Assembly: GCF_963662255.1 (NCBI RefSeq)
Contig: NC_085047.1
Coordinates: forward strand, 9,974,347-10,038,346
From: Cinclus cinclus
Lineage: Eukaryota > Chordata > Aves > Passeriformes > Cinclidae
DNA: 64,000 nt
Reading direction: 5' to 3'
Shown in pieces: positions 1 to 11,065 of the stretch. The notes beneath the pieces are model-generated. The model made no database searches, was not told where the DNA came from, and saw only the letters and a list, made by a program, of their open reading frames with translations. Made by a program: the position numbers and the translations under genes. Every line of letters starts with the position of its first letter. The stretch's first letter is position 1.

Positions 1-640
1 CTGATTGCCTCAAGGAACTTCAGCTGCTGCTGCACCTACAAGATCAATGCTGCTAATTGTGAGGAAAATTATTCAGGACAGCACAGAGCCTCCTATTAAT
101 GATGCCTGCCAGTAGAAAGTCAGTTTATCAGCTATGCTAAAGGTCAACATCAATATCAAATGCAACAGCTTCAAATGATTTTATCACTGACTTTTTAGAG
201 AAAAATCACTATGGTGGTGCAGTAAATTTCACAACTGGCTGCACTTCAAAACCATTTAGTTTCCCTGCTCATCAGGTGCCCTGATTATGCTTGTTGGTTA
301 ATATTACTTCATTTGACTGTAACAAGAAAAAAAAAAACAAACAAAAAAAACCCCAACAAAACATGCCTCTAGTGATTCTTTAAATTCTGTCAGGATTCTT
401 TAATGACAGTAGGCAAAAGAACTGATGTAGGGACAAATATCAGCTCATAATACAGGAAATTGTTTGTTGGAACGCTTTTGTTACTTCTAATCAGAAAAAC
501 CTCAAAAAGCAAAGAGCAGATAAGTGTTTGGTTTAAAAAAAAAAACAACAAACCCAAGCAACTGGCTATATTCACAGAAGTTAACCACAAAGACAGCACC
601 TCAGGAAGTCAATAAGCCACAAACACTTAGAAGCTGGGAA
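1..640. other. AT-rich flank, no gene seen
   Basis: No splice-flanked frame and no recognised interspersed repeat. An A-rich (AAAC)-like tract at about 322-362 and another A-run at about 536-546 are the only structures. Confidence 0.6.
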
Positions 641-987
641 GACTGAAAGTGCTTGTCCCATTTTTTTATTTTCCAAAATGCATTGTTTATCTACAATGAG
701 ACAAAAACAAGGGTCTCTTATGGTGTGACTCAAGCCACACGCTGATTTAAAAAAAAAAAATAAAATTATATATAGTAATGGTTGAGAACTTTCATTAAAT
801 TGAAATAATAATAATTCACGAAACTCAAAATCTGTAGTAATAAGCTACAAAATAACTTATGTACAGTGTATACAGGAAAATGTGCAAGACCAGGATTAAT
901 AACTTGCAAGACCAAAGTCATTTAATATACTGGACAACTTGAACAAACTTCTTTTTGAATAACATGCTCCTAACAGCTTACAAAACT
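641..987 (-). other. Presumed 3' UTR with candidate poly(A) signal
   Basis: If the exon at 1127-988 is terminal, this AT-rich stretch is its 3' UTR. An AATAAA on the minus strand (670-665) is followed, further left, by a GT-rich patch (about 635-610), the usual arrangement at a cleavage site. No other feature is visible here. The call depends on the terminal exon being real. Confidence 0.25.
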
Positions 988-1127
988 TTACAGAACGTAC
1001 TCTGGTTTCCCTGACCAATACCGGTATCCTTCCTTATATAAAATCTGCTTCTTAAATGACTCTCCATTTTTATACTGAATCTCCTTAAAACAGAATTCCT
1101 TGTTACAAACAACATTTGTATCTTTTC
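988..1127 (-). CDS. Candidate terminal coding exon of the minus-strand gene
   Basis: On the minus strand a good acceptor (CTGCTTTGCTTGTAG at plus 1142-1128) precedes an open stretch that ends at TAA (990-988). Read with two leading bases (phase 1 in) it gives 45 residues, Lys/Glu/Tyr-rich, ending YKEGYRYWSGKPEYVL, with two Cys near the start (VVCNKEFCFKE). A second frame (phase 0) is also open across this exon and ends at a later TAA, so the reading frame is not certain; I prefer phase 1 because it matches the donors at 6292 and 20934 and has the more protein-like composition. No TM segment is visible. I do not recognise the family. Downstream, an AATAAA at 670-665 (minus strand) could end the 3' UTR. 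Confidence 0.4.
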
Positions 1128-1676
1128 CTACAAGCAAAGCAGAAAACATACATCACACCAGCTCATTTAATAATGGCAGTTACATACTTGCATGTGCATA
1201 GACATACATTAAAACAAGTAACAAAAACACTGTATTTTGAAGAGCACAAAAGTTACCTCATGCTGTATTAGCCAAAATCCAGAAATTCTTAGAATCTGCT
1301 TCAACCCTTCGCAGCAAAGATGCACATGAAATAAAGTTCTAAGAGGGCTGTCTCAGTACAGACCCTGCAGCTGATATGATAAAAAGGCAAGAGAAAGGGA
1401 TCAGAGGCAAACAGGCATATTTCTCAACTTTTTGATGCCTGTTAAGCTCATTCCAACAAGATCAAAAATCCTCCAGGAAAAACTCCATAAAGGGTGCTAC
1501 CCATCCCTCTGCACCACCCACCCTTCCCAAACAATAAAAACACAACTCAGCACTCAGAGAGAGACTGACCATGAAAGCAGTTATCCCCACATCTTCCTAC
1601 ATTTCAGTGGACAATCTTCTTGCTCCTGATTAGGCTTGCATTTCTTGTTCCCTTTTTAAACCTTGATCATCCTCAC

Positions 1677-1714
1677 CTGGCCTCTAGCTACAAAGCTAAC
1701 AGGTTGTTTACAGA
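1677..1714 (-). other. Short candidate exon with strong splice sites
   Basis: Minus strand: acceptor CCCTGTTTTGCTTCTAG, 38 bases, then donor CCAG|GTGAGG. Only the phase 1-in frame is open (CKQPVSFVARGQ), leaving in phase 0. That would force the phase 0 frame of the final exon at 1127-988 instead of the preferred one. It may be an alternative exon, or a chance pair of sites inside the intron. Confidence 0.2.
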
Positions 1715-3385
1715 CTAGAAGCAAAACAGGGGTATTCAATTAAAGAATTAAAGAATTTTTTTTCCTGCTAGCTAATCCCAGAGAAGATTAAAATAACCTG
1801 CATCAACCTTTGAAAATAAATTATATACTGGCTCAAGTAGTGGGATCTAGTCCTAAGCAAATGAAAATGAAGTATCAGAAGAACAAAAACTGCACAGGGT
1901 GCCATCACAGCCTATAGTTTGACTGCCACGTCTCTGTGTCCATAGACTGCCAGCTACTGTGAAACTAGTACAAAAGCAAGGACACACCACGGGAGAGTAA
2001 GATCCAATTACATTTATACAATAAACTAAATTTATAAGCAGAATGAAAGGGAGAAAAAGCATTTTGGACAACTAAATAGCATAATTTCTGGATCAACAAT
2101 TAACTTTCCTTTCCTTCTGTGTGTCTAAGTGTGATGTCTTCATTAGTAAATCCTCTGTGTAAGGTTAATCCCTTTCAGCTACTTAAGGCTTAGAACAGCT
2201 CACATCTCCCATTCCTGCCAGTAAGTTCCACACATGATACAGCAAATGACTAAATGAGATGCCTATTTTATTAAAACTGCACACCTAAGGAATTTTACCA
2301 CAAATTTAGATCCATCTCCTATCCTTAAAAATCACAGTAACTAAGGAGCATGAATATTATGGTAAGACAGCTCATTCCATGTTTTGGAGGGGATTTTGAT
2401 TAGTGGAGAAAAGTGGTTTTTTTCTTCCCACTCCTCTCTCCTCCCTACTTGTTCACCCAGACACCAGTTATTGAAACAAAAGGTGCACACTTTGAAACAT
2501 ATGTTTAATTTTATCAAATATGTAGCCCAAACTTTACCAAATTAAGACAGCTATTCTAAATTCTTGTACATAATCCTGCTATGGACAGATATGAGGCAGT
2601 GTCTCTGATTCTTTTACAACTGTATATCTCTATATTTTACAAACATTAACCAAACAGTACTATGTAAAGTAATTTTCAATTTTTTCATATAAGGAGACAT
2701 CTGACAAGCTAGAAATGTTTTGCAAATATTTTTTTCAAAATCTTTTTTTTTAATATTAAAAAAATGAGATTTACGTTCAACTTTCAAACAGGAACATAAG
2801 CAAATTCACATTAGAAAAAATGCTTTATCTTCCCTTACTTTTAGAAAATTGTTCCCTTACTAGCTCAGAGATGTATATAAACATATGCAGTTTGACAACA
2901 TTCCATTTTGAAGTTGCTTCTCTTCCTGGAACACAAGACAACAAGCAGAACTCAGAACATACCCATTGTCTTTCCGAAAGTTTTCGCCCAGTTTCTGTAC
3001 TACATAAATATATTTTGCAATTCTTTTCTCATCTAAATATTTTGGGAAGACATATCCTCCAAGTATTTAAAGACAACACTTAGCACAATGATACCTGGAA
3101 CACTGCCTTGGAAAACACCACACAGAATATTGGTAAAAATGTGGATGCAGGTTTCTTCACTGCCTCCCAACACTTCCCATCCCACTTGGGGTTAAAAAGG
3201 AGGCACTGAGTAGAAGCTGTGTATTTGATCCTTCACTCCTCCAGATCATCTGACAGCTAAGAGAGTGAGGTACAGGACTCTGTCGCTTCAAAGGTTCAGC
3301 CCAGAAGATATCAGAGCAAGAGCAGGAAAATGACAAAAACTCTTCAGCCAAGAGCAGTATGATACAATGCTTTTCCATTGTTAGA

Positions 3386-3503
3386 AGAATTACAGAATCA
3401 TTTGGGTTGAAAAAATATTTTTTTTAGCTCATTGAGTCCAGTAATAAACCCAACGGTGTCAAGTCAACTATTATACCATGTCCCTAAATGCCAAATCTAC
3501 ACA
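3386..3503 (-). mobile_element. CR1 LINE fragment (3' end), minus strand
   Basis: Starts at the element's 3' end with ACAGAATCATTTGGGTTGAA and continues through the CR1 blocks resembling 'gagtccagtaataaacccaa' and 'ccatgtccctaaatgcca'. It is abutted by a second CR1 copy of another subfamily. Confidence 0.85.
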
Positions 3504-3690
3504 TAACACAGAATGGGTTGATTCAAAGGAACCTTAAACACCCTAATGTTCCAACCCTCTTGTCATGGACAGGGAAACGTTCCACTAGTCCAGGTTGCTC
3601 AGAACCATGCAGCCTGGCCTTGTACACTTCCAGGGATGGGGTACCCACAGCTTCTCTGGGCATCCTGTGCCACTGCTTCACTAATAATAG
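3504..3690 (-). mobile_element. CR1 LINE fragment, second copy in the same orientation
   Basis: Begins with CACAGAATGGGTTGATTCAA and follows the CR1 pattern through 'tccaggttgctcagaacca' and 'cttccagggatggggtaccc'. Similarity fades after about 3690. The antisense open frames here are CR1 by-products. Confidence 0.85.
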
Positions 3691-4828
3691 AAAAGGGGAT
3701 GAATTACAATTCCTACAGAACCTTGAGGGAAAATAGGGAAGGAAAGCCACATGCTTTCCTTCACTGAAGTCCAATCTAGTCCTTAGTAAATAATAACATA
3801 TTCTACATTAATTTACCTTTCTCTCCACATGCCCATCTTTCATAAAGTTGAAGACCATCATTGAAGGTTATCTGTCATGAGGCAAATGGTAAGTTAGGTA
3901 ATTTTAACATCTCTGAGCATCTGGATTCCTACCAGATGTGAGAAAACATGGTCATGTCTCCTACTGATTTACTTTCTTTATACCAAAATGTTTTGGGTTT
4001 TTTGGTTGTTTTTTTTACTTTGTTTAAAACAACAGCTATAGCACTTAAAACATTTCTGACAAATCTGTCAGCTAAGGATTATTAAGAGAAGCAGGAGCAG
4101 ATTTCTTTCACAGACCAACAACGACATTTACCCTGACCTACAGGGAACACCTTCTTAAGCAATAAGAAATAGTCCACTCTCAGTGACAACTCAGTCCTAA
4201 GAGAACACCAATTATGCCAAGATTGCACAAACAGATGTATGGCAATTTTGTAATATGGACCACTTTACACTAGGGACAAAGCTAAAACCATTTATCTCAA
4301 TTAACATAGGTTCTAAGGATTAATTTAAGCTGTTGCCTTAAAGGTGAAAGACTTGATCCAACTATCCACTCATACCTCTTATTTACAAGAAATATAAATC
4401 TCACTCCTTCATTTAAAAAATTATATCTTTCAGATTCCATTTTTACCCTCAAAGCTCTGTGCCTTTTATGTCTTGTACAAAATAAAAAGGCTAATGCCAT
4501 TTTTTCAGTGGCTGAGTTTCAACAGTCCTAACACGGTTTGAGAAGATGTTCAGTTGCTCTAAAATAACAAAACCTAATCAATAGGAAGCATGATGATAAT
4601 CGAAATTCCTCAAATTAGGAGATTACTTCTAATTTACAAATAACACTAATAAGTGACATCAAATTTCCACTCACTGAAGTGCTTGCTGCTTGAATTGAAA
4701 AGCACTTTGAAACACACACAAACACAACAGAACAAAATAGTAAATGAAGGAACATAGATAAGTGAAAGAAAGAAAGAATTAATTCCTCAGAAGAATATTC
4801 CCACAGACAAGAGCTATCTGCAATATAA

Positions 4829-4860
4829 AGGTTCATAAATCTACCCAGATTTATGAACCT
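4829..4860. repeat. Perfect 14-bp inverted repeat with 4-nt loop
   Basis: AGGTTCATAAATCT, then ACCC, then the exact reverse complement. Lies in a presumed intron; no transposon end or target duplication is obvious around it. Confidence 0.95.
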
Positions 4861-5851
4861 GGTATTCCTGATGTTTCAACCCTACAAATCTGTCATTCAA
4901 CAGTCAGGCAAACCCTGTGCAGGAACATCAGAATTCTGTCAGTTTAGAGCCCACAGTATTCCTTGTGGTTTTGACCAAGATCTAGTAATCACGAAGACTG
5001 CAAAAGGAGACAGTGTGGCACATCCTGTGTCACAGCCACTGTAAACTCCCTCCACTGCAGGAGTGGACAATTACCTTCACCTATGGCCATCCTCACACCA
5101 CACAAGAGCTGGTGCACCTCATTACTCATCAATCTTTGTACAAAGCAAATGAATGTGACAACGTATGGCTAGAAAACTGTTGGCCTATGAAATCCAAGGT
5201 ACGACACTAATATAAGACCCTGATAAACCAACTTAATTAGAATTACCAATATTTTCTAATTAGGGACCAGCAATTCACAGAGTATATAGAGTTAAGACAC
5301 CAGGTAGTTACCTAGATCGCTGTTTTCAGAGGCCTCTCAATGAACAAAGCGCAGGCAGAGCAAAGATATAACTGCCTTTACTTGTTTTAACTGCTCGTTT
5401 TGAGATGAAGCAGCAATCCTTCTTTTAGCACTTTGTGTTTTAGTATTATGTGAATGTCCAGCTAGTGAACAGGCTACAGTCGTGTGCCTTGACACGAGCC
5501 CAGTTTTGCTACAATTGTCAAGACTTAAACCCTCTCATTTTCAATAAAAAAAACAGATACATATTCAGTTAATTTTAATTTTATATTGTCCAAGTAACTA
5601 GTTTGTTTATGGTTAAAAAGATTCTTTGTTTTGGTTATATAACAGCTCTCAGAACTGCAGTTAATACTTAGAATACATTTAAAAAAAAAATCTAAGGTCT
5701 GTTATTTGCAGGCATGAAAATCCCTCTGTATTTTTGAGGGGATTTTGGAACCTAATCCCATCTGAAGATCTTTTTTTTTTTTTTGGTCTCTGTTTTCACT
5801 TGGATCTGTAAATATGAACTTGCATCTTGCACTATAAGATTTGTGTTGGAG

Positions 5852-5881
5852 ATAAATAAATAAATAAATAAATAAATAAAT
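5852..5881. repeat. (AAAT)n microsatellite
   Basis: Seven to eight AAAT copies between two poly(T) tracts (about 5770-5784 and 5957-5974). Confidence 0.95.
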
Positions 5882-6221
5882 TCTTTCCTTGAAAGGAGGA
5901 GCTTTATATACCTAGTTCTACCTAGGCTGAGATGAAACGTAACTTTGCGGAGGGATTTTTTTTTTTTTTTTTTCATTAATCCTTCCCACTGTGTAGTTTG
6001 GAGGTATTCTGCTGTTTCTACAGCAAGGTTAATTTGATTGCTCCCACCACTTGGAGGAGTGCAAATAAAGATAAATATAGATTGTAAGGTATACTGTAAA
6101 TCTCTACTTATACAAACAAAAGTTAAAACTATCTAGCAAAACATTCAGCAACTGTATCACTCACAGTTTACTAGTTTTATTAATAAAATTTTATATAACA
6201 ACCTATATATATAAATTTTCA

Positions 6222-6239
6222 TATAATAACGTTATTATA
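6222..6239. repeat. 18-bp perfect palindrome in AT-rich DNA
   Basis: TATAATAACGTTATTATA reads identically on both strands, in a locally AT-rich stretch 50 bases left of the candidate exon at 6292-6474. Confidence 0.9.
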
Positions 6240-6291
6240 CAATAAAGGAATCTCACTAAATCTCAGTATTCTGAATTGTCTTCTCTCTCAC

Positions 6292-6474
6292 CTCCAAAGT
6301 GTCTCACCGATGCAGACAAGAAGCGCCAGATGTCAGGAACACCATGTTTTAACAATAATTCTCTAAAATTCCAAGTACTTGGTTTATCATAGAGACAGCC
6401 ATGGTTCCAAACAGCCAGACCTACTACCATCATTGTCCACCTCATTTTATCAAGGGAAGAATTCCAAAGTACAG
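6292..6474 (-). CDS. Candidate internal coding exon (phase 1 to phase 1)
   Basis: The minus strand is open over 183 bases, between an acceptor-like TAG (plus-strand 6477-6475; the pyrimidine-rich tract sits somewhat upstream) and a strong donor GGAG|GTGAGA. A second donor, TCG|GTGAGA, lies 20 bases earlier. The 60 complete codons contain four Trp and two Cys; parts read WNHGCLYDKPSTWNFRELL and HGVPDIWRFLSASVRHFGG. Incoming and outgoing phase are both 1, which fits the first exon at 20988-20934 and the final-exon candidate at 1127-988. The open frame extends right beyond the proposed acceptor to about 6523, so the true exon start may differ. I recognise no domain. It could be a chance open frame; the phase agreement with both neighbours is the main argument for it. 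Confidence 0.35.
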
Positions 6475-7402
6475 CTATCAATTTTCCCCCATGAGCAGGA
6501 AGGGGACCAAGAGCCAGTGACATCTACATTACATTAGGTATATATTACATGAACACTCAAAACACTTTAGTGGACTGATGTATCTTATTTTTGCCATATT
6601 TACTGGCAGTGAGTAAAGTTTCCAAAAATCCTTACAAAGCAAAAGCTCTTCCATTACTGGAAAAGTAAAAAAATAACAGCAAGACCTACTTTTGATGAAG
6701 ATGTTACTGAAACTTCAGCAGTATTTTTGATGATTTTGATGTATTGGGAAAGGAGCAAAAGAAAGTCTGTAAGACTATTTATTTTTATTTTATGTTTGTT
6801 TTACTTTGTTATTTTTTGAAACTGCTACTATGATTTTTATCCTTTCCCCCCTCTTGGATATGTCTTTTTTCACTAAAAAACTCACAGTATAAGCACTTGA
6901 AAAAGTGCTTACAAACCCTCTATTAAACTTCTCTTGAAAACGTGAACAAAAATGTCTTTAGTCATTTGAACTCACAATTTATCTACTTGTCCCAGTGGTC
7001 AGATGCTATTAACAAATCTTTTAACAAGGACATTCATAATTTTCCTCAGGGTATGCTAAGTAAATACCCTCCAAGTAATTTTAAGGTCTGTTAACAATAG
7101 TCGCATTTGCCATTTAAAGCAAAAATGAATGCAAGTGAAAGTAATAAGCAATATCTATTTATAGGTCTCCAAGACAGCTGCACTAAGAATACAATGTGCA
7201 AGAGAATAATTTTCTGATTTACTTATTTGGCATATAACATTCAGTTAGGTTTTATTTCTATCATACGCAACCAATTCATATTGATTTATAAAAAAGCCTA
7301 TATATAGGAAAGTAAATTGTGATGTGAAAAGTCTTCTGACACAGCACATAATATTAAAGAATCTATTTTCTCTCCAGGTACCCAATGTACAGGCTGAGCA
7401 AT

Positions 7403-7592
7403 TTGTTCACTGAAAGGGCTGATAAACACTGGAATGGGCTGATGAGGGAAGAGGTAGAATGACTGCTCCTAAAAGTGTTCATGAAATGACTGCAGATGGC
7501 ACTGAGTGCTACGATTTAGTTGACAAGGTGGTGATCAGTTAAAGGCTGGACTTGTTGACCTTGAAGCTCTTTTCCAAACTTACTGATTCTAT
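7403..7592 (+). mobile_element. CR1 LINE 3' end, plus strand
   Basis: Carries the CR1 3' untranslated pattern, including 'cactggaatgggctgatga', 'tagttgacaaggtggtgatc' and a terminal 'ttttccaaacttactgattc'. Diverged, so an older copy. Confidence 0.85.
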
Positions 7593-8466
7593 TCCCTTTA
7601 AAGGTCTGATAATTCCTGTATTCGGGAGAATTATAATTTATAACTATAATAGTATAATTATTCACAAGTGTTATAACTCCTTATTCAAAGAGTGACAAAA
7701 TTTATTCCACCCTCATCTCCGTTTTGGGAATACCAAGGACTCTAGCAAGACACCTGGACACAAATGCTAAGAGGCGTGAAAGGAATTTGTTGTCAAATAA
7801 TGTCCCTGACTTTCTAAGTTGCAAATTTATTACAAATTGGTCTTAAAATAGATTTTTGGCTGCTCTAATAGTAAAAATTTTAGTCCTGAGGACAGATGAA
7901 GCTGAAGGTGGTTACCATAAGTCAACAGCTGGCCTCAATTTTAAGGTGAAATAAACGTAGCTTCCATGGTGTTACAGACTTCTTCCTCAAGCTGCTGAGT
8001 GCACAGCTTACTGCTTAATCTGTTGTACATCACTGTCTTGGTTTCCCACTGGTTTTCTAATGGAGGTGAAGCTTCTTGTATCTTTTAATTTCCTGATTAC
8101 AACTTCATATTTAGTTCTAAGTCACTCTCTTAAGCTTTTTATAGTCATAAAAAAAACAAAAACAAAACAACCAAAAAAACTTCCTTCTCAGCCTAAACCT
8201 CCCACATTGCCAACCACAACAAAACCAAAACTGTGGCCCCACTGATGCTGATGACAAAATTCCCAGCATCTTCTGCTGAGTCAGGGTTTCATTGACAATC
8301 CACTTACAAAAAGTTACATTTGTTCTTCAAAAAAACTGGAAGCAACTGTGAATTAAAAACAAAACAAACTTTCACCCAGAAATATTTCATCCAGTTTATC
8401 TAGTAAATTAGGAGAATTCTCTCACAAGGTATTTTGTATAGCACATATTTAGTACTTACTGCATTA

Positions 8467-8848
8467 TCATAGGATTACAGAATATTCTGATTTGGAAGAG
8501 ACCCACAAGGATCATCAAAGTCCATCATACTTTGCTTTCACATCTATAACACCAATTCACAAAAACATTTTTATATAAGAAAGTAAACTATGCACAGGAC
8601 AGCCCCAAGAATCCCACCATGTACCTGAAAGCATTCCCCAAAAGTTTCAGGCTGGTGCTGTGACCACTGCCCTGGTGAGTCTGTTCCAATATCCACCCTC
8701 TGGGTGAAGAACCTTTCCCTGGTATCCAACCTCAGCCTCCCCTGACACAGCTTCAGGCCATTCCCTTGGGTCCAGACACTGGCCACAGAGATCAATGTCT
8801 GCCCCTTCACTTCCGTCATGAGGAACACTCCAATGAGGTCTCCCCTCA
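8467..8848 (-). mobile_element. CR1 LINE fragment, minus strand
   Basis: 3' end 'acagaatattctgatttgga' at the left, then an unrelated or badly diverged 65 bases (about 8527-8592). CR1 resumes at 'gcacaggacagccccaagaa' and includes 'ctctgggtgaagaacctttc'. Shadow open frames of 71-92 codons lie inside. Confidence 0.9.
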
Positions 8849-10879
8849 TCTACATCTATCATGTACAGATTATATAGACATAACAGAAATCAAGACCTCG
8901 GATAATATCAATTATTTCAAGAGTAGTATCAGCACAATAATTTCCTCGAATGTTGTTACAAATCAGTTGGTGCCTACCTACTATCTCTTACCTTTTAATG
9001 TTATTTTTCCTTACAACTTCATAGAATATTAAAAAAAAAATCAAAAAACATTGAAGCCATTGATACTTAAAGTTTATTATCCTTTTATGTCTCAGTATTT
9101 AATAAATGGAGAAAGTTCAACCATTTGAACAGGAAACTTAACAAATCATGTATAAACATACTTATCTGTAGTTCTCACTAGTCTGGGAGAGACAATTCTG
9201 AATGACAGAGGAGAAACTTGTATGTTTCAAAACTAAATGCAAGACTTAAGACAGTTTCATTTTCAGCAAAGTTCCTCTTTCCAGCTTCACACAAAATTTG
9301 GCTTGCACACAAGAATTTTATAAGTTTATTTTAATTAATTTCCTCAAGGCACTAGTTAAGCATGGCAAAAAATTATGCCTCCACAGAACTTTATCTATGC
9401 AGAGTATTCACCAAGTAATGCTGCCAAAAGACAAATTTTCTTATAACAGTACTTCCCTCACCAACACTGCCTTCCCCCCTCCAACCCTTGCTGTCCTTTA
9501 ATTCTTCTTATTCAAGCAGCATGGCTAGAAAACAGCAGGCAAAGGAGAATGAACAGAACAGAAAAGGAGCTGGAAAATAAAATAAAGCAATTGACAAGAA
9601 AACGAGATAGAACAAACCCTTCAACTATGAAATATAAGGAGGCAAATGATATGAATAAACCACAGAAGATGGAACAGATGAAGAGCACAGAGAATGAAAA
9701 TCTGAAAACACAAGAACAAATTTTTCTCCCAGGCCTAGAATAAATCTAGAAGTTTCAACTCCACTGACTTTTTGTAGGGGGCTACGCACTTCTCATTTTC
9801 TGGCCTATGTAGAGGAAAATGTTCTACAGTTAGAAATGTAAAGCGCTGAGAGTGAGGAGATTTCATGTTTGAAATTTGACAAGGATGTTACACACCTTTC
9901 AATATAGTAAAATGCTAGGAAATAGAAGGAGGGGAGAAAAAGTGTTAGAAATGGCCATAGATTTGTGTCATATGAAAGGAAAAGCGTATGCAAACCTGCT
10001 TTCTTTACTTGCTTTTCCCCTTCAACATCACAGCTATAAACTGCTCCTTATTTAAATAGACGTAGGCTACTTAATCTGAAAGTTTATTCTACAAAGGCTT
10101 TGGGCTCTGGGGAACAGACGAGATCTCTGGAGAATGATCCATCCTTCAGTGCATTGCAGTGCATGAACAAGGCAATGAAACAGTAAAGACATTCAGCTAC
10201 ATGTCACCATTTATAAAAGGTTTCCTCTAATTCCAGACAAGCCCACAGCTACCACTTCTTTCTTGACTCCTTCCTGAGCATATTTAGACTCCCAGAGGCA
10301 CATACCTTAGTACTGAGGGGAAGGACGAGGAGGGACAGGCACTGCTCAATGCCTCACCACAGCAGCGCCTGCTCCCCACCCCACAAGCCCTGTCCCAAAC
10401 CAGCAGTGCTGAATCTCCCTCTACCTCTTTGCTCCTTTGCAATTCAGTGCGGCAGGGCTGCCAAGAAACAGGAAGGAAAAATATTACTAGAAGGCATATT
10501 TAATGATCTGCAATTCTTCCATTCTGATCCTCCTGGACCTCAAAAGTTGCCTTGTTTTGGATGTCAGACTAACAGATGCAGCAGCAGCAGAAACAGTTCA
10601 AGTCACCCTTCTTCCTCATCTATCAACAACTGCACACCTCTGCCACTATCAGCTGTGTTCTTGGAGACCAAATATCACCACTCCTCCTGCCATGCAGTTC
10701 CTAAGTGGTACTGGGCACATCCTTTTTAATAGCTAATCCTAATTCATTTACCAATATCCACATGCAGCAACAAAACCGTGTCTGTTTCCCCATGCAGGTC
10801 TCAGCAGGAAGGAGGATTCAGCAGGAAGAAGGTCAGCAGCGCTTTGGGGGGCAGCACTGAAGAACGACTGAGGCAACAC

Positions 10880-11065
10880 CTGCTGTGCTTTATGGAGGGA
10901 AAATTCTTGGCCTCAGCACTTGCAGCTTTCATGGAAGTAACTGAAAACTCAGCTGTACTTTGGATGGTATTTAAACTGCTCCTAGAGTCTGTGTGGATCA
11001 GGAAGAAAAATAAAAATCCCATCACACACAAAAGAACCACGCATACTCCCACCACCATTAGCAGC
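10880..11065 (-). other. Candidate exon with a transmembrane-like segment
   Basis: Minus strand: an acceptor (CTCTATCTTACAG) is followed by 186 open bases to a donor CAG|GTGTTG, phase 2 in and phase 2 out. The encoded segment starts with about 23 hydrophobic residues (LLMVVGVCVVLLCVMGFLFF...), followed by His-Thr-Asp and a Ser/Lys-rich stretch, as a membrane span plus juxtamembrane tail would look. Its phase does not match the phase 1 exons of the proposed minus-strand gene directly, so another exon would be needed on each side. It could be chance hydrophobicity from T-rich DNA. Confidence 0.2.

Larger units (their letters stand above)
1128..6291. other. Presumed intron with CR1 pair and microsatellite
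   Basis: Contains the CR1 pair at 3386-3690, the hairpin at 4829-4860, the AAAT array and the short exon candidate at 1677-1714. A further acceptor (CTTGCCTTTTATCATATCAG, minus strand, ending at about 1374) has no usable open frame behind it. Otherwise AT-rich, nothing else supported. Confidence 0.45.

Noticed and set aside
1257..1373. Minus-strand segment between a strong acceptor (ending about 1374) and a weak GTAACT donor
   Set aside because: All three frames contain stops, so it cannot be an internal coding exon.
9549..9743. 64-codon Lys/Glu-rich plus-strand frame
   Set aside because: Arises from A-rich DNA; coiled-coil appearance follows from base composition; no clear acceptor or donor.
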